Shown: in pieces, positions 11,081-21,920 of the stretch | Position numbering within the stretch: position 1 is the first letter of the stretch | Layout: each line of letters begins with the position of its first letter | Assembly (NCBI GenBank): GCA_004194705.1 | Contig: SADC01000032.1 | Location: 1-64,000, forward strand | DNA length: 64,000 nucleotides | Reading direction: 5' to 3' | Source: Ditylenchus dipsaci | Taxonomy: Eukaryota > Nematoda > Chromadorea > Rhabditida > Anguinidae | Made by a program: the position numbers and the translations under genes | Notes under the pieces: model-generated | The model's input: the letters and a program-made list of their open reading frames with translations, nothing else | Told to the model about the DNA's origin: nothing | The model's database searches: none

Positions 11081-12019
11081 ACTCATGAGATTAGCAAAAA
11101 ACCCCCAATTTCAACTTTAAATAGCAAAATCGCAAAATTTTCTACATCAATTTCCTTATCTGAAATTCAAAAGTCCTCCGCCATTAACAGGTTTTCAAAT
11201 AAGTACAAACTCGCCCAATAACATGTTTTCCAGAAACAGGTTATAACTGGCAATAAAAATTTTCTACATCAATTTCCTTAAACGGTTTCAAAAGGGAAGG
11301 AGAAAAACTGTGCCGTTTCAGTAAATGCCTCTTTTGGTGAAGAAACTTTACAAACAAAAAGAGGGCTTAAAAAAAGGAACAAAACAGAGAATATACCTTA
11401 AGCCAGAGCAAAGGAGAACAGCATCAACCAAGAAGAGAGCCTTATAACTTGCACAACCGGCTCACTCATGAGATTTTCACATACGACCCCCTAATTTCAA
11501 ACTTTAAAGGGCAAAATGTCAAAACTTTTCACAGCAATTTTTAAATCTGAAATAAAAAGGTCCCTGCCGTTAACAGGGCTTCGAATAAGTACAAACTCGC
11601 CCACTCATGAGATTTTCACATACGACCCCCTAATTTCAAACTTTAAAGGGCAAAATGTCAAAACTTTTCACAGCAATTTTTAAATCTGAAATAAAAAGGT
11701 CCCTGCCGTTAACAGGGCTTTCGAATAAGTACAAACTCGCCACTCATGAGATTTTCACATACGACCCCCTAATTTCAAACTTTAAAGGGCAAAATGTCAA
11801 AACTTTTCACAGCAATTTTTAAATCTGAAATAAAAAGGTCCCTGCCGTTAACAGGGCTTTCGAATAAGTACAAACTCGCCCACTCATGAGATTTTCACAT
11901 ACGACCCCTAATTTCAAACTTTAAAGGGCAAAATGTCAAAACTTTTCACAGCAATTTTTAAATCTGAAATAAAAAGGTCCCTGCCGTTAACAGGGCTTTC
12001 GAATAAGTACAAACTCGCC
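11081..12019. repeat. Tandem repeat, unit about 139 bp
   Basis: Four near-identical units start at 11463, 11602, 11741 and 11881, each beginning CACTCATGAGATTTTCACAT and ending TACAAACTCGCC. A diverged fifth unit lies at 11081-11222. Units differ by one or two bases in homopolymer runs. Each carries CCGTTAACAGG near its end. After the array, AATAACATNTTTC and AACAGGTTATAACTGG repeat the sequence that follows the diverged first unit. Confidence 0.9.
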
Positions 12020-13562
12020 CAATAACATATTTCTCAGAAACAGGTTATAACTGGCACAACCAGACACTCAAAATGGCGACTAACACACACACAGCCGACC
12101 CAAATACTATATAGAGATAAAATATAAACATAAGTGGAAAACATAAAAAAATATCACCTGCTAGTAGCAGGCTGCTACTAAAAAAAACGTTACGAACATT
12201 TTTTTAATAAAATTTTTCTATTACCAAAAGATGCCATTAATTGGGGTTGAAAGAGTCGTAGAGCTCAAAAATTTGAGTGGGGGTCATAAAGTGGGGGTCA
12301 TCAGATATGGCACTTTCTCATCAAAAATTGATATTTTAAAACTTTTGAAAAAAAATTGACCCCGGAAAAATTGAGGGTCAGCTCGACTGTGGACAGAGCC
12401 AATTACTCAGAAAATTTGGTAAAACAAGCCAAAAAAAATAGGATGCACCATGTGGATCCGAACATGCGCACGAATTAGTGCCATAAAACACAAATTCTTA
12501 TCCACTGTGCCACCGAGGTATTTTTCCGAACTAAAAGGGCTTTTACCGCCGTTTAAACGGTTTCAAAGGAAAGGAGAAAACTGTGCCATTTCATTTAATG
12601 CCTCTTTTGGTGAAGAAACTTTACAAACAAAAAGGCCACACACTAAAATGTCACAATTGTCTATTCAGGATTCCGCTGTTACGAAAACTTTTTATAACCA
12701 ATTTAAAAATTGCTCTATAAAATGTGTTCTGTAGCCTTTAATCTGCACTACAACCAGGACCGCAATTTGGAGGGGGAGTGTCGTTGTAGCAACTATCCGT
12801 AATATCAGCTTTTAAAAGTGATTCAACCTATTTTTATAATTCTAAAATGTCGACAAGATGAAAATTTACGGCTCTTTCAAAGCGGGTATAAATGCTTTTC
12901 AGAATATCTAGCACCACTAAAAGTGGCTCGATATTATAGATTGTAACTGCAAACAAAACTAAAATATTATCTATGTAGTTATGAACTGAACTGTAATTCC
13001 TAAGAAAAGTCTTATTGGGCAATAAAAATAACAATAGCCAATTTACGGCAATACTTGTGGCTGTCAAACAATTATATGTCTTCACATCTTGTAGACAACA
13101 ATCATTATTGAGTTTTCATTTGTAAAAATCCGAATTTTGCTATTTCTGTTTTGACAGTCTGGTCCCAAGTATTGCAAGGATTTCGATTTTGGCGATCATT
13201 TTTTGTAAATCCAATTTTTTTCTCAAAAAAGCAAAAACTTGATGAAATGCAAGATTTTTGTTAAACCGAGTTTTGTTGTATCGAGTTTTACTTGCTTAGA
13301 GAAAAAAATTCTATTTTCAAAAAACGACCGGCAAAATCGGGTTCCTTGAGATATTTAGAACAAGTCTGTCAAAACAGAACTAACAAAAGTTTTAAAAAAT
13401 GAAGCCTAAACAGTGTCGGACCCAAGGAGGGAACGAACTTCCAACCTCGAAAATTCGTTATATAGAGTTACGTTTTAACGAGCTTTAACTGTATCTGTTT
13501 TTTTACTAGAGTTGTTCAACGGCTAAATAGCCGAAAATAGCCGGCAAAATAGTCGACTAGTA
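12020..13562. other. Non-coding stretch with short repeats
   Basis: No convincing gene. At 12545-12640 the sequence repeats one at 11280-11370 (TTTCAAAGGGAAGGAGAAAA-type, then CTTTTGGTGAAGAAACTTTA), so both are parts of one dispersed element. A segment near 12445 (GCACCATGTGGATCCGAAC) resembles the GCACCCATGTGGATTCGAAC motif seen at 21.65, 27.66 and 37.05 kb. Confidence 0.35.
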
Positions 13563-13567
13563 TAAAA

Positions 13568-13795
13568 TTGTTATATACCATTCTGTATAAGAACAGTTAG
13601 TTTACAAAGACTGTAAAAAAAGTTTCTGTAATGTAATGTGTTTTTATGGGTTACTGAGCTCCGGTGCCGAAATCCTAGTTACAGTAAAAATTTCCGGCAC
13701 CGGAGCTCAGTAACTCATAAAAACACATTACATCACAGAAACTTTTTACAGTCTTTGTAAACTAACTGTTCTTATACAAAATCGTATATAACAAA
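13568..13795. repeat. Palindromic MITE, 228 bp
   Basis: Left arm starts TTGTTATATACCATTCTGTA and runs through AAGAACAGTTAGTTTACAAA. The right arm is its inverse, ending GATTTTGTATAAGAAC-type sequence read on the other strand and TATATAACAA on this one. Around the loop CGGTGCCGAAAT pairs with ATTTCCGGCACCG. A GGTGCCG-rich patch continues at 13830-13890. Confidence 0.8.
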
Positions 13796-14221
13796 CCTCT
13801 TAGCGTAACTGGGTGCAGCGTATGGCGCCCGGTGCCGAAAAAAGCATCGGCACAAGTTCGGCACCGGGCGTGCGGCACCGGGCAGTTCATCCATAAAACG
13901 ACTCTAAAATACCATTAAATATGCTCATATGCAAAATATATCAGCACTATTCTGTAGCGGAGAAATTTCTCTACGAAATGATGTATCATCCATATATGTG
14001 TAACGATTTCAAGTAAATTAAATCGCTGCCGGTGCCAAAAAAACGCAAAAACATCGATTTACAACACTGGTTCTGACAAGCTATCATTTTTTTTTTAAGA
14101 AAACATCTTTTCACGTTTTTATCAGGGCTCGTAGACTCAGATTATTTTTTGAATGGGCGCCTTGAAACACTTTTTGCAAAGCTATCGTTTTTTGCTTTGC
14201 ATAAAAGGTTGATATGTCAAA

Positions 14222-14457
14222 TACCGGGTGGGCAAAAGTTCGTCCGGAAAATAGAAATCAATTTTCACACAAATTTTTAAGCTTTAATAATTTTGATGCA
14301 AATGGTGGTCATATTGTTGAGTGAAATAAAATTGTGATATGTCGTTTGAAGAGGAGAATCAGGGCTTTAAATAGTACCACAGTAAGATAAAAAAGATAGA
14401 TAATATATAAGATATTCATGGAATAATTTTCCGGACGAAACTTTGCCCCACCCGGTA
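14222..14457. repeat. MITE with TACCGGGTGGGC ends
   Basis: TACCGGGTGGGCAAAAGTTC at the left is matched by GAAACTTTGCCCCACCCGGTA-type sequence (inverted) at the right, both including TCCGGA. The ends read TA..TA. The 76-codon open frame over its right side is a shadow of the repeat and has no homology I recognise. Confidence 0.75.
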
Positions 14458-14760
14458 AATTGCTATCACTGTTGTAAAACACGGTGAAGTTTCTCTGAAA
14501 TAGCAGAAATTTGATATTTTGAGGCGCACATAAAAAATAATCATGTCGGCGAGCCTGTATTTAATTTTCTGACTTGAAAAGAAACAACATGTTGAACTCG
14601 AAAATTTAACGATTTTTCGTTCAAAAATAGCATTTTTCAGTTTCAACCATTTACTAATACTTTAAAATCAAATATTTCACCGGACTATTACAACCCTCCC
14701 CAAATTGTGTAAAAATAAATGAATAACTATTTTTCAAATGCTTTCAATATATTCGCTCAC

Positions 14761-14884
14761 CTTGTGCGGAAGAAGAAGCACTATTATTCACTTCATCGTT
14801 CTCGGCCACTCCATACAGAGCAACACAGATAAAAAATGCAAAGCAGAAGCTTAAAAACTTTATTGTTAATGATGACTCAACCAT
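14761..14884 (-). CDS. Signal-peptide first exon of an unknown protein
   Basis: From ATG at 14884 the exon reads MVESSLTIKFLSFCFAFFIC then VALYGVAENDEVNNSASSSA, and meets a good donor (CAAG/GTGAGC) at 14760. A short basic start, a run of about 14 hydrophobic residues and small residues before an acidic/serine-rich stretch are typical of a secretory signal. The next exon would lie below 14760, but the nearest 500 bases are occupied by a MITE. No partner exon was found. It may belong to a gene with a long repeat-filled intron or be an orphan. Confidence 0.45.
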
Positions 14885-15311
14885 TAGCAGCTCCATTGCT
14901 CACGCTGCTTTATTCACTCTTGAGAATAAAATGACCGAGATGAATAAAAAGTAGCACTTTGCTCAACTTTTGTGGACTCTCAAATAAGAAACCAGTTATC
15001 GTCCTCCCGAAAAGTTGAGCGTTGGAACTTAGAAGAGGTGAAGAACAGAATAAAAGCAAACCTCATAATTTATTTCAGATAGTAAACGCTGTCCAAGCTG
15101 AAGCTTTGTTGCTAGGAGATGGTTTACAAGACGCTGTGTTCCTAATTCACAGCAAAATAGTGGTTCACCCATGTACTTTGAAGCTAAACCTGTAACTGTG
15201 GAAATAGCTGCTGAAATTGCCATCTATAATAATCTAGCGGCTAGTAATTCTTTAAATACCTTGGAATTCTGGAAGACGTTCGAAAAAAAGACTTCCTATG
15301 CTAGCTCGAGT

Positions 15312-16410
15312 GGCTAGGGAGATTTGCCAAAAACGAAATTTGCCAAATGTACGTTTTGCCAAAACGAAATTTGCCAAAAACGAGATTTCCCAAAACGAAA
15401 TTTGCCAAACGAAATTTGCCAAAACGAAATTTGCCAAAACGAGATTTGCCAAAACGAAATTTGCCAAAACGAAATTGCCAAAGAGACAAACAGGGGACCA
15501 AGGCAGTTTTTTACGTTTACGTTGGTCATGTGAAAAAATGACTAGCTGCTTGCACGGTTAATTTAAATTTTAACTTCAGTTAAGATTCAGTTAAGTGGAC
15601 AACAAAACTTTATTTTACCACTGTCAAACCCATCTTCAGCTTGTCCGAATTAGTCCAGAAAACAAGTTTGGAACATGAAAAACGTAAAAATTTTTTGATC
15701 CAAGTGAACGACCACTTGGTTTTAATGGTCTAATATGCAACTCGGGTACTGCCAACTGAGTACTACAATCAAGATACCACTACCCAGAAAACGCATTCTA
15801 CCAGCACCCAAGTACCATTCCCTAAGCACTTCCACCTGAGTACCGATACCCGTCACTGCCTTGGTATAACCACCTGGGTACCAATTTCTTGTACTACCAC
15901 CTCCATACACCTGGAGACTTACTAGATACGAAACTACTCCAAAACTGGGTTCCTGTAAGTCATATCATTTTTAATCTTTTCTATAATACAACCTCAGGTT
16001 TACTGGGTAATTCACGTATTAACTAAACCAAGTGATCGTGCACTTGGGTCAAAAATTTTTGGATCAATTTACCGCCACCCAAAGCAGTAGTTAGAAAGAA
16101 CCAACATTTTTAGGAGGTTTTGGGTGTTTTGAGTGGTGGGGTTTTTGTCGGTCTGGGGTGTTTGGACACAATCTAAAAAATTTCAAAAAAAAAACGTAAA
16201 AAAACTGCCTTGGTCCCCTGTTTGTCTTTTGGCAAATCTCGTTTTGGCAAATTTCTTTTGGCAAATTTCTTTTTGGTAAATTTCGTTTTGTCAAATTTCG
16301 TTTTGGCAAATTTCGTTTTGGCAAATTTCGTTTGGCAAATTTGTTTTGGCAAATTCATTTTGGCAAATTTCGTTTTTGGCAAATTTCGTTTTTGGCAAAT
16401 CTCCCTAGCC
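15312..16410. repeat. Foldback element with TTTGCCAAAACGAAA arms (family 4)
   Basis: Left arm 15325-15485 and right arm 16235-16400 are inverted arrays of a 14-15 bp unit (TTTGCCAAAACGAAA). Terminal sequence GGCTAGGGAGATTTGCC is repeated inverted at the right (GGCAAATCTCCCTAGCC). The 8-bp target duplication GCTCGAGT is perfect (15304-15311 and 16411-16418). Removing the element rejoins the hAT transposase reading described for 15079-16565. The centre contains another palindromic element. Confidence 0.92.
15605..16070. repeat. Palindromic element of the CCACTTGG family
   Basis: Left part (ACAAAACTTTATTTTACCAC, then CATCTTCAGC and GACCACTTGGTTTTAATG) and right part (AACCAAGTGATCGTGCACTT) are inverted. 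Between them is a patch of TACCNNNTGGGTACC-type units (15735-15930). The same family occurs at about 24.6-24.8, 39.37-40.03, 46.98-47.1, 59.55-59.96 and 60.01-60.13 kb. Here it sits inside family 4. Confidence 0.7.
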
Positions 16411-16764
16411 GCTCGAGTTGCTAAAAAATATTTGCCCATACAGGCTTAATCGCGACGAGCGAAAGAGCTTTTTCGCTACTGCGCCTCAACGCAACAGAAC
16501 TGCGCAATCGACTGAAACCTGAAACAATTTCAAAGCTAAATGTCTGCGATCACTATTTCTCATAAACATGTTGCCAGAAATAGAAGAATTGAATAATGCT
16601 GAAAATTTAATGGACCTGTAATACAATTGTATATCTTAACTGTTGCATATCAACAAAACATTAATGCTAGTTGATTTTAACATGTTATAGGCCGAAATAT
16701 GAATAAAATCTGTAAAAACACAAAAAGTTGAAAAAAAAGTTAAAAAAGGGAACAAAATTTTTGA

Positions 16765-16985
16765 AAAAGAAAAGGGCACATTTTTCTGACCGATGTGCCC
16801 TAAAAAGGGCACATAAATTAAGCCAAAAAAATTGTGCCCTTTTTAGCACATTGTGCCCTAAAAAGGGCACATAAATAGCGCGGAAAAAATGTTGCCCTAC
16901 AAAGGGCACATTGTGCCTTTTCGAGGCACATATTTTTTTTCAACTGTTGAAATTATAAAAAAAGGGCACATTTGTCGAACCCTGG
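16765..16985. repeat. GGGCACA-rich inverted array
   Basis: Repeated AAAAAGGGCACATTTT and TGTGCCCTTTTTAGCACA units in both orientations. They probably form an inverted-arm element whose right edge is near CGAACCCTGG (16977-16986). The centre is short. Open frames over it are repeat artefacts. Confidence 0.6.
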
Positions 16986-17376
16986 CGCCGAGATTGCTCC
17001 CGAAAATCACTGCAAAACGGCTAAAACGAGGTTTTCGGGCGCCAGCCTGACGCTCAAAAATTCTGTCAAATGAACACCCTGGCGCTAATGGCTGTAAACA
17101 TAGTCGAGTTGACCCCTCAACTTTTTTGGGTCATTTTTGGTCAAAATGTTAAAACATCAATTTTAATGGGAAAGTGCCAAAAATGATATATTCATGACCC
17201 CCACTCAACTTTTTAAGCTCTACAAAATAGTTTTAACAGAAATTCAAAATCTTTCTCAAACAAATTTTAGCAAAAGTTGACCCTAAGTTGACCCTAGTTT
17301 GACCCTAGTTCATTTGCGAACGCTCGGATCTAAACAGCAATAAGATAGTTGTTCAAAGTAAATGACCAAAAAACCT

Positions 17377-17568
17377 TGTGCCTGCTTCAGAAGTTTTCTG
17401 CTTCTCAGCTTTGTTTTTACACTGGTTCTGCTTCTTCCTCCTTCTCTGAAATTACAATAAAATAGAGTCACTAAAGTCGAAAAAAGCGCTTACGCTTTCC
17501 AGCTTCTTAGACTGTTTCTTTGAGACTTGCTTTGCTTCATGTACAGGATCACCTTGGGCCTGAAGAAA
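17377..17568 (-). CDS. Fragment of a lysine/glutamate-rich gene
   Basis: Two candidate exons on the minus strand. One (about 17515-17560) reads AQGDPVHEAKQVSKKQSKKL then ES and meets a GTAAGC donor. The next, after TTTCAG (near 17445), reads KEEEAEPV and a stop. Charged low-complexity tails of this type occur in many nuclear proteins, so no family can be named. It abuts the start of the duplicated segment, and a possible upstream acceptor lies at about 17615. Confidence 0.35.
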
Positions 17569-17750
17569 GTGTTTCAAAAACATGTAGTGTAAATCCACGG
17601 AAATATGCTTACTTTCACCTAAAAATTAAAACATGAAAAGTAAAAAGTACAATTTTAAATGCATTTCAAAAATTCATTTTTAAAAAAGCCAACTAAGAAA
17701 AAGAATATTATTCTCTTTATATCCTGCAGTTTAAGCATGCATGTATAGCC

Positions 17751-18384
17751 GGCATGGCGAGATGTGCGGATAAACATTTGCGGATACCACTTTTGCGGAG
17801 TGATTTTTGCGGATGCAACTTCTGCGGACCTACATTTGCGGCAAGAGTTTTGCGGAACGACATCGCAAACCGACATTTGCGAAGCGACTTAAGTAGAGGG
17901 ATATAGCGAAAGTACTTTTGCGCCGCAACGTTAGCGGATGCGACATTTGCGGAAATAACATTTGCGGAATTACATTAGCGGCAGGCAGTGTTTCCAAAAA
18001 GCAGAAGCAGAATTGCAGAAGCAGAAGCATAATGTCACAAGCAGAAGCAGAATTCTAGTCAAAATTCTAGTTAAATTCTGCTTCTGCTTGTGACATTATG
18101 CTTCTGCTTCTGCTTGTGCAATTCCGCTTCTGCTTTTTGGAAACACTGCCGGCAGAAATTTGCGGAACGACATTTGCGGAAATAACTTTTGCGGAGCGAC
18201 ATTTAGTAAGTCATTAAAATTTTGGTCTTATGTCGTTTCCGCAAATGTTCTGGCGCAAATGTCGGTCTGTAAATATCCGTCTTCTAACGTCGCTCCTCTA
18301 ATATCGTTCCACATGAGTCGTTCAGAAAATGTTATGTCCGCAAATGACCTTCCGCAAATGTGTATCCGCAGATCTCGCCATGCC
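17751..18384. repeat. Foldback element with TTTGCGGAACGACAT arms (family 5)
   Basis: Arms of a roughly 15-bp unit (TTTGCGGAACGACAT) run inward from 17760 and, inverted, from 18230 to 18375. Ends GGCATGGCGAGAT and ATCTCGCCATGCC match. No clear target duplication is seen. It lies in unit A next to the AAGCATGCATGTAT sequence that units B, C and D keep. Unit A's sequence beyond it differs from theirs, so more than a simple insertion happened here. Confidence 0.75.
17986..18148. repeat. Nested AGAAGCAGAAGC palindrome
   Basis: CAGTGTTTCCAAAAAGCAGA at the left is matched by its inverse ending GGAAACACTG at the right. Each arm has tandem AGAAGC units. CAGTG ends are common in hAT elements. Flanks GCGGCAGG and CCGGCAGA give a possible degraded 8-bp duplication. 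It sits in the centre of family 5. Confidence 0.65.
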
Positions 18385-18489
18385 AAAGCATTTGCTAATA
18401 CAGATAGGAAACCACCTTCATATTTTCCAAGAGTAATCGCTGTAACTACCCTTTCAAACAATAAGTTAGGCTTAGCCTTAGGGTTGGGT

Positions 18490-18880
18490 TAGGCCAGCGC
18501 ACAGAAGTTGTGACTGGTAAACGTCTCACGTACTTTTTCCGGGTCTGGGACATATATTTGGGTACTCTTTACATAAGTTATGAAAGAAAAAATTTTAGCG
18601 GGGTGTGTTGCTATACTAGGGTCGAATTTTTGAATTTCGAAGGGTGCTTTCCGGGTCACAGGTTCCGATACTACTATGTCCACATCTTATTTTTTTACTT
18701 TACTCCTGCTCTAATGATTATGTCGGATAGCTAAGAGGTTGAGGATCGTTTTGACACTCAAACTTGTGAATAAAACTAGGTTCAACGTAGTATTCGAACC
18801 TGTGACCTAGTAGAGCCCCTATGGTTTTGTATTCTTAACTAGCCTTGTCGTCCCACTTTTCGGGTTTAAGTACAAAAAAC
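18490..18880. other. Sequence unique to unit A, with a tRNA-like B box
   Basis: No gene recognised. CACAGGTTCCGATACTAC near 18658, followed by ATGTCCACATCTTATTTTTT, resembles 53110-53150 (CACAGGTTCGACTATCAC, then TGCATGTCTTATTTTTTC). Both look like ends of a tRNA-derived short interspersed element. A box A partner was not found with confidence. Confidence 0.35.
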
Positions 18881-18928
18881 TGTTCTCTGGAATCCGCTAA
18901 TGTGCCTCATAAAAAGGTTCCTTGTAAG

Positions 18929-19326
18929 CCTAGTGTCCAATGACTGAGAGGAAATTCCATGTTTTTTTAACGCGGGAAGAGCTGTAAACTTTTTTTGTTC
19001 ATAAAAATTTTTTTATTTTGGTCCCATTTTGTAGTAAAGATTCAGGGCTACCCAATAAAAAATTTCCAGCCCCAAATCTCCGAAAAAACTTTGATAAAAA
19101 TTTGTTTCCTCTCACTCTGCCTTTCAGTCATTAGAGTAGATGGCAGAGTGAAAGGCAGAATGAGAGGAAACGCATTTTTATCAAAGTTTTTTCAGAGATT
19201 TGAGGCTGGAAAAAATTTTATTGGGTAGCCTTGAATCTTAGCTTCGAAAGTTTTATGAACAAAATAAAGTTACAGCCCTTACTGCGTTAAAAACATGGAA
19301 TTTCCTCTCAGTCATTGGACACTAGG
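18929..19326. repeat. 398-bp palindromic hAT-like MITE
   Basis: CCTAGTGTCCAATGACTGAG at the left and its exact inverse at the right enclose a long hairpin (TTTCCTCTCACTCTGCCTTT against AAAGGCAGAATGAGAGGAAA near the loop). It is flanked by CTTGTAAG (18921-18928) and CTTATAAG (19327-19334). Units B, C and D keep the unbroken site (TTCCTTATAAGGTGG), which proves insertion in unit A after the duplication, with an 8-bp target site. Confidence 0.92.
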
Positions 19327-20213
19327 CTTATAAGCAGTTTGTTTGAAACCAAATTTGTGCAGCAATTTTTGTTGTTGATTGATAGATTTGTAACAGCTCT
19401 TGAATAGCTAATGCCATAGAAGTCAAACAGAATGCTCATTAAAGCGCCATGGCCATTGGCCAATAGTTGTCCCCGACAATTAATTTTTTTTTACAAATCA
19501 CTGAACTTGTATAGGTATTTTTTAGCTTGGTTTCTAAATTAAACAAGGCCTAGAATTTAATTTTACGTCAAGTTTTATTAGAAACCAAGTTAAAATTCCG
19601 TACAAAAGTTCAATGATTCAGAAAAAAAATCGGACTGGCGGGACGAATTTAAACACGTGAGCATGCCCCTTTGAAAAGTACAATTCCCATCCGAAAACTG
19701 CATTTCTGAAAAACTATATTTGCGCACCTAAGGCTACAGTTAAGTTGGGAAAAAACGACCTTGAAAATGAGAAAGTATAATTTGACTTACGGGCTTCCAA
19801 ACAGGCGAGGATCTAATAAGTATCCCGAATGACTAGCCAGAGCAAGAGCCATATAAAGGAGATAACACATCACTCCGGCCTCCGGTATTTTCACTCTTTG
19901 TCTCTTTGTACAGAAAAGCACTGACAAAAATTGTCACCGAAATTTTCAGAAAAAGACTAATAACTACGACAAAGTACAAATAAGAGCTTTATTGAATACA
20001 AATCGACTTTACAGCTAGTTGATATGGTGACCTTGTGAATTAGGACAATAGATTATACGGTCATAGTATCAAGAAAGAGAGACAGGAGCACAGACCAGTT
20101 TTTCAAGATTCTTTCGACGGAACAGGCTTCTTTCTTACTTCATTAAGCAGACAGTTACACGACATTACTATCGGGAAATGTTTTCTTCAACTAAAAAAAA
20201 GTGAGAAATGTTT

Positions 20214-21124
20214 CTAAATGACAAATTGGATTACTAATTGATCCAACATCCACATATGGCGTCCTTTCACTTCTGCATTGGCATTGAACTCAGCAACAGT
20301 TCGAAGAGCAGAGGCAATGGCATCATTTCGCTTTGGCCCACAGACATCAGCCAGCTCGTTACATTTAGCGCTGTTTTTGCTTTGTTCCACTACTTTGCCG
20401 ACATCAAGATCTTTGTAGCAAAGATCAAGTCGCATCAGATAGGCTTCATTAAAGAGATTGGCCTGCAAAAAAGTAAAATTTCACTGGTAAACGAAAATTA
20501 AGAACAGCTTACCACACGCTCTACTGCGACAAAACTCTTCGCCTCGAACTGGCTGTCGACCACCATAGTAGTTATCTTGGCCAGAATATTGTGGTAGTAC
20601 AATTCCTTGTCCTTAAAATTGACGTATTAACCAGCTGGATTATGCTAGCGAAAAATGAGATTTATACAGTGGCTTCTAAAAGAAACTCAAGGCGTTGAAG
20701 GGCAAGTGTAGTGAGGGTTCTCGACACAAATAGCAGTTGGACACAGCTTTCCTTGTCAAAAAACTTGACAACATCGTAGAAAACATCCTTTGGGATACGT
20801 GCAGTCATGTTACACAAAGTGAAAAGTGATTCAGTGTGTCGCGAAAACCTCACTTACAGCCGATTATAAATCTAATCAACTCTTAGAGTTGCACTGATTA
20901 GAAACATGATTCACAAATGTTAATTTACCATGATCACGAGTCCCCTGTCAGTAGTGGCTTTCCCTTCGATACGACGAATGAATCCACAAATGTGCTTAAG
21001 CAACTCCGTTCCATCGTATCCTTGATATTTGTAGACTTCATGAAGAATCTCAATCGGAAGTGCACGAATAAAGTCCTAAAACGTAAATTGTAACGGCTAC
21101 ATATAACCTGAAAAGCTGTACCAT
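20214..21124 (-). CDS. Four-copy gene family, copy A
   Basis: Exons in coding order: 21171-21122 (ends in ATG), 21075-20929, about 20857-20668, 20611-20513 and 20462-20214. Likely N-terminus MDFIRALPIEILHEVYKYQG. A later exon has MTARIPKDVFYDVVKFFDKE then SCVQLLFVSRTLTTLALQRL. Both resemble F-box beginnings (LP-x-E-[IV]-L and a VSR-x-L tail). The C-terminal exons read DKELYYHNILAKITTMVVDS and ANLFNEAYLMRLDLCYKDLD, with no domain I recognise. The stop is at 20214-20216 and a polyadenylation signal (inverted AATAAA) at 19988-19993. The join between exons 2 and 3 does not keep frame in any copy, so it is uncertain. F-box membership is inference, and the rest is a hypothetical alpha-helical protein. 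Confidence 0.6.
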
Positions 21125-21342
21125 AGTCGATCCAAAGCGGTTAATTCAGAAAGCTCTTCAAAGTAATGAGTCTAAAAACGACACACATATAACCAGAAAA
21201 TACAAAAAAGTTTCAAATTGCATCAATTCTGCAGCGAGAAAATAAAACTGGAACTTTGGTGACATAGTTGACGAAATACTGATGTTTTCGAAGTGAAAAT
21301 CAAAAAGCACACTAAAATTTCGTTACAAATATTTCGGCTTGT

Positions 21343-21767
21343 TCATGATTGAATAACAGATACCGTATCATCTATATTAAGTCCCCCCTCTGTAATAACT
21401 TCTCCCCTATATGGACCTATAGGTCGGATTATGAAAAAAACCCCGAATCCGGAAATTTCAAAACCAGGAATCCGGTTCGGATTCCGGATTTTCGAAAAAC
21501 TACGAAAAGAGGGTAGCATACATTTTGCAAAAACGAAAGTTGGCAAAAGCGAAAGTCAACAAAACGAAAGTTGGCAAAACGAAACTTAGTGAAAAATTTC
21601 CTTGGTCCCCCCTGTTGTCAAAAAATCTAAAAATCATAAAAAAGGTATGCACCCATGTGGATTCGAACCACGTCACCCCTTAAAATCGCCTAGGCCGAAA
21701 TCCAACAGTAACTGGTTTTTGGGTATTAACTGAAGGGGGTAAACTTCTTAAACTTTTAGCGAAAATG
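21343..21767. repeat. TACCGTAT-type end plus 15-bp motif array
   Basis: Upstream of gene copy A. TACCGTATCATCTATATTAA at about 21360 resembles a TACCGTATTT-family end. Positions 21535-21595 hold a tandem array of AACGAAAGTTGGCAA (15 bp), another tandem-motif arm, found also at 27540, 36930 and 43850 in units B-D. It is followed by GCACCCATGTGGATTCGAAC (21651), which holds a tRNA-type box B on the minus strand (GGTTCGAATCC). Confidence 0.6.
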
Positions 21768-21920
21768 GGATTGAGCGGATCAGAATTCCGGTCCGATAGG
21801 CTTGATCGCTCAAATCGCGTGGTTTGGGATAGTCTGAGATGGAATAGACTGGATAGGGAGGAATTTTAAGCGATTAAGCCTATCGGACCGGAATTCTGAT
21901 CCGTTCAATCGAATTTTCGC
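21768..21920. repeat. Palindromic MITE with CGGTCCGATAGGC arms
   Basis: CGGATCAGAATTCCGGTCCG then ATAGGCTTGATCGCT on the left pairs with AGCGATTAAGCCTATCGGAC and CGGAATTCTGATCCG on the right. Found also in unit C (about 37175-37320) but not in unit B, where the sequence diverges after about 27770. Confidence 0.75.

Larger units (their letters stand above)
15079..16565 (+). pseudogene. Broken hAT transposase, C-terminal part
   Basis: Before the insertion at 15312 the frame reads AEIAIYNNLAASNSLNTLEF then WKTF. After 16410 it continues ARVAKKYLPIQA, ATSERAFSLLRLNATELRN and RLKPETISKLNVCDHYFS with TAA at 16563-16565. This is the hAT C-terminal dimerisation region: a Trp-containing helix, a YLPIQA-type strand, the SER-AFS block and NRLKPE. 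A splice acceptor (TTTATTTCAG) precedes 15079. Frameshifts occur at the junction and near 16448. The N-terminal DDE part is not present upstream. A 1.1-kb foldback element interrupts it. Confidence 0.75.

Noticed and set aside
15301..15541. Open frames with five-residue repeats, resembling pentapeptide-repeat proteins
   Set aside because: The arm motif is 15 bp, so every frame on both strands translates as a five-residue repeat. The frames exist on both arms and strands, cross the element ends and lack gene context. The same applies at 1-240, 449-754, 4698-4931, 16091-16449, 52521-52968 and 53969-54370.
21640..21700. tRNA gene on the minus strand (GGTTCGAATCC box B at 21660)
   Set aside because: No box A at the right distance and no cloverleaf; recurs in units B and C as part of a repeat. 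Similar box-B-only sites at 23850, 38610 and 47585 were rejected for the same reason.
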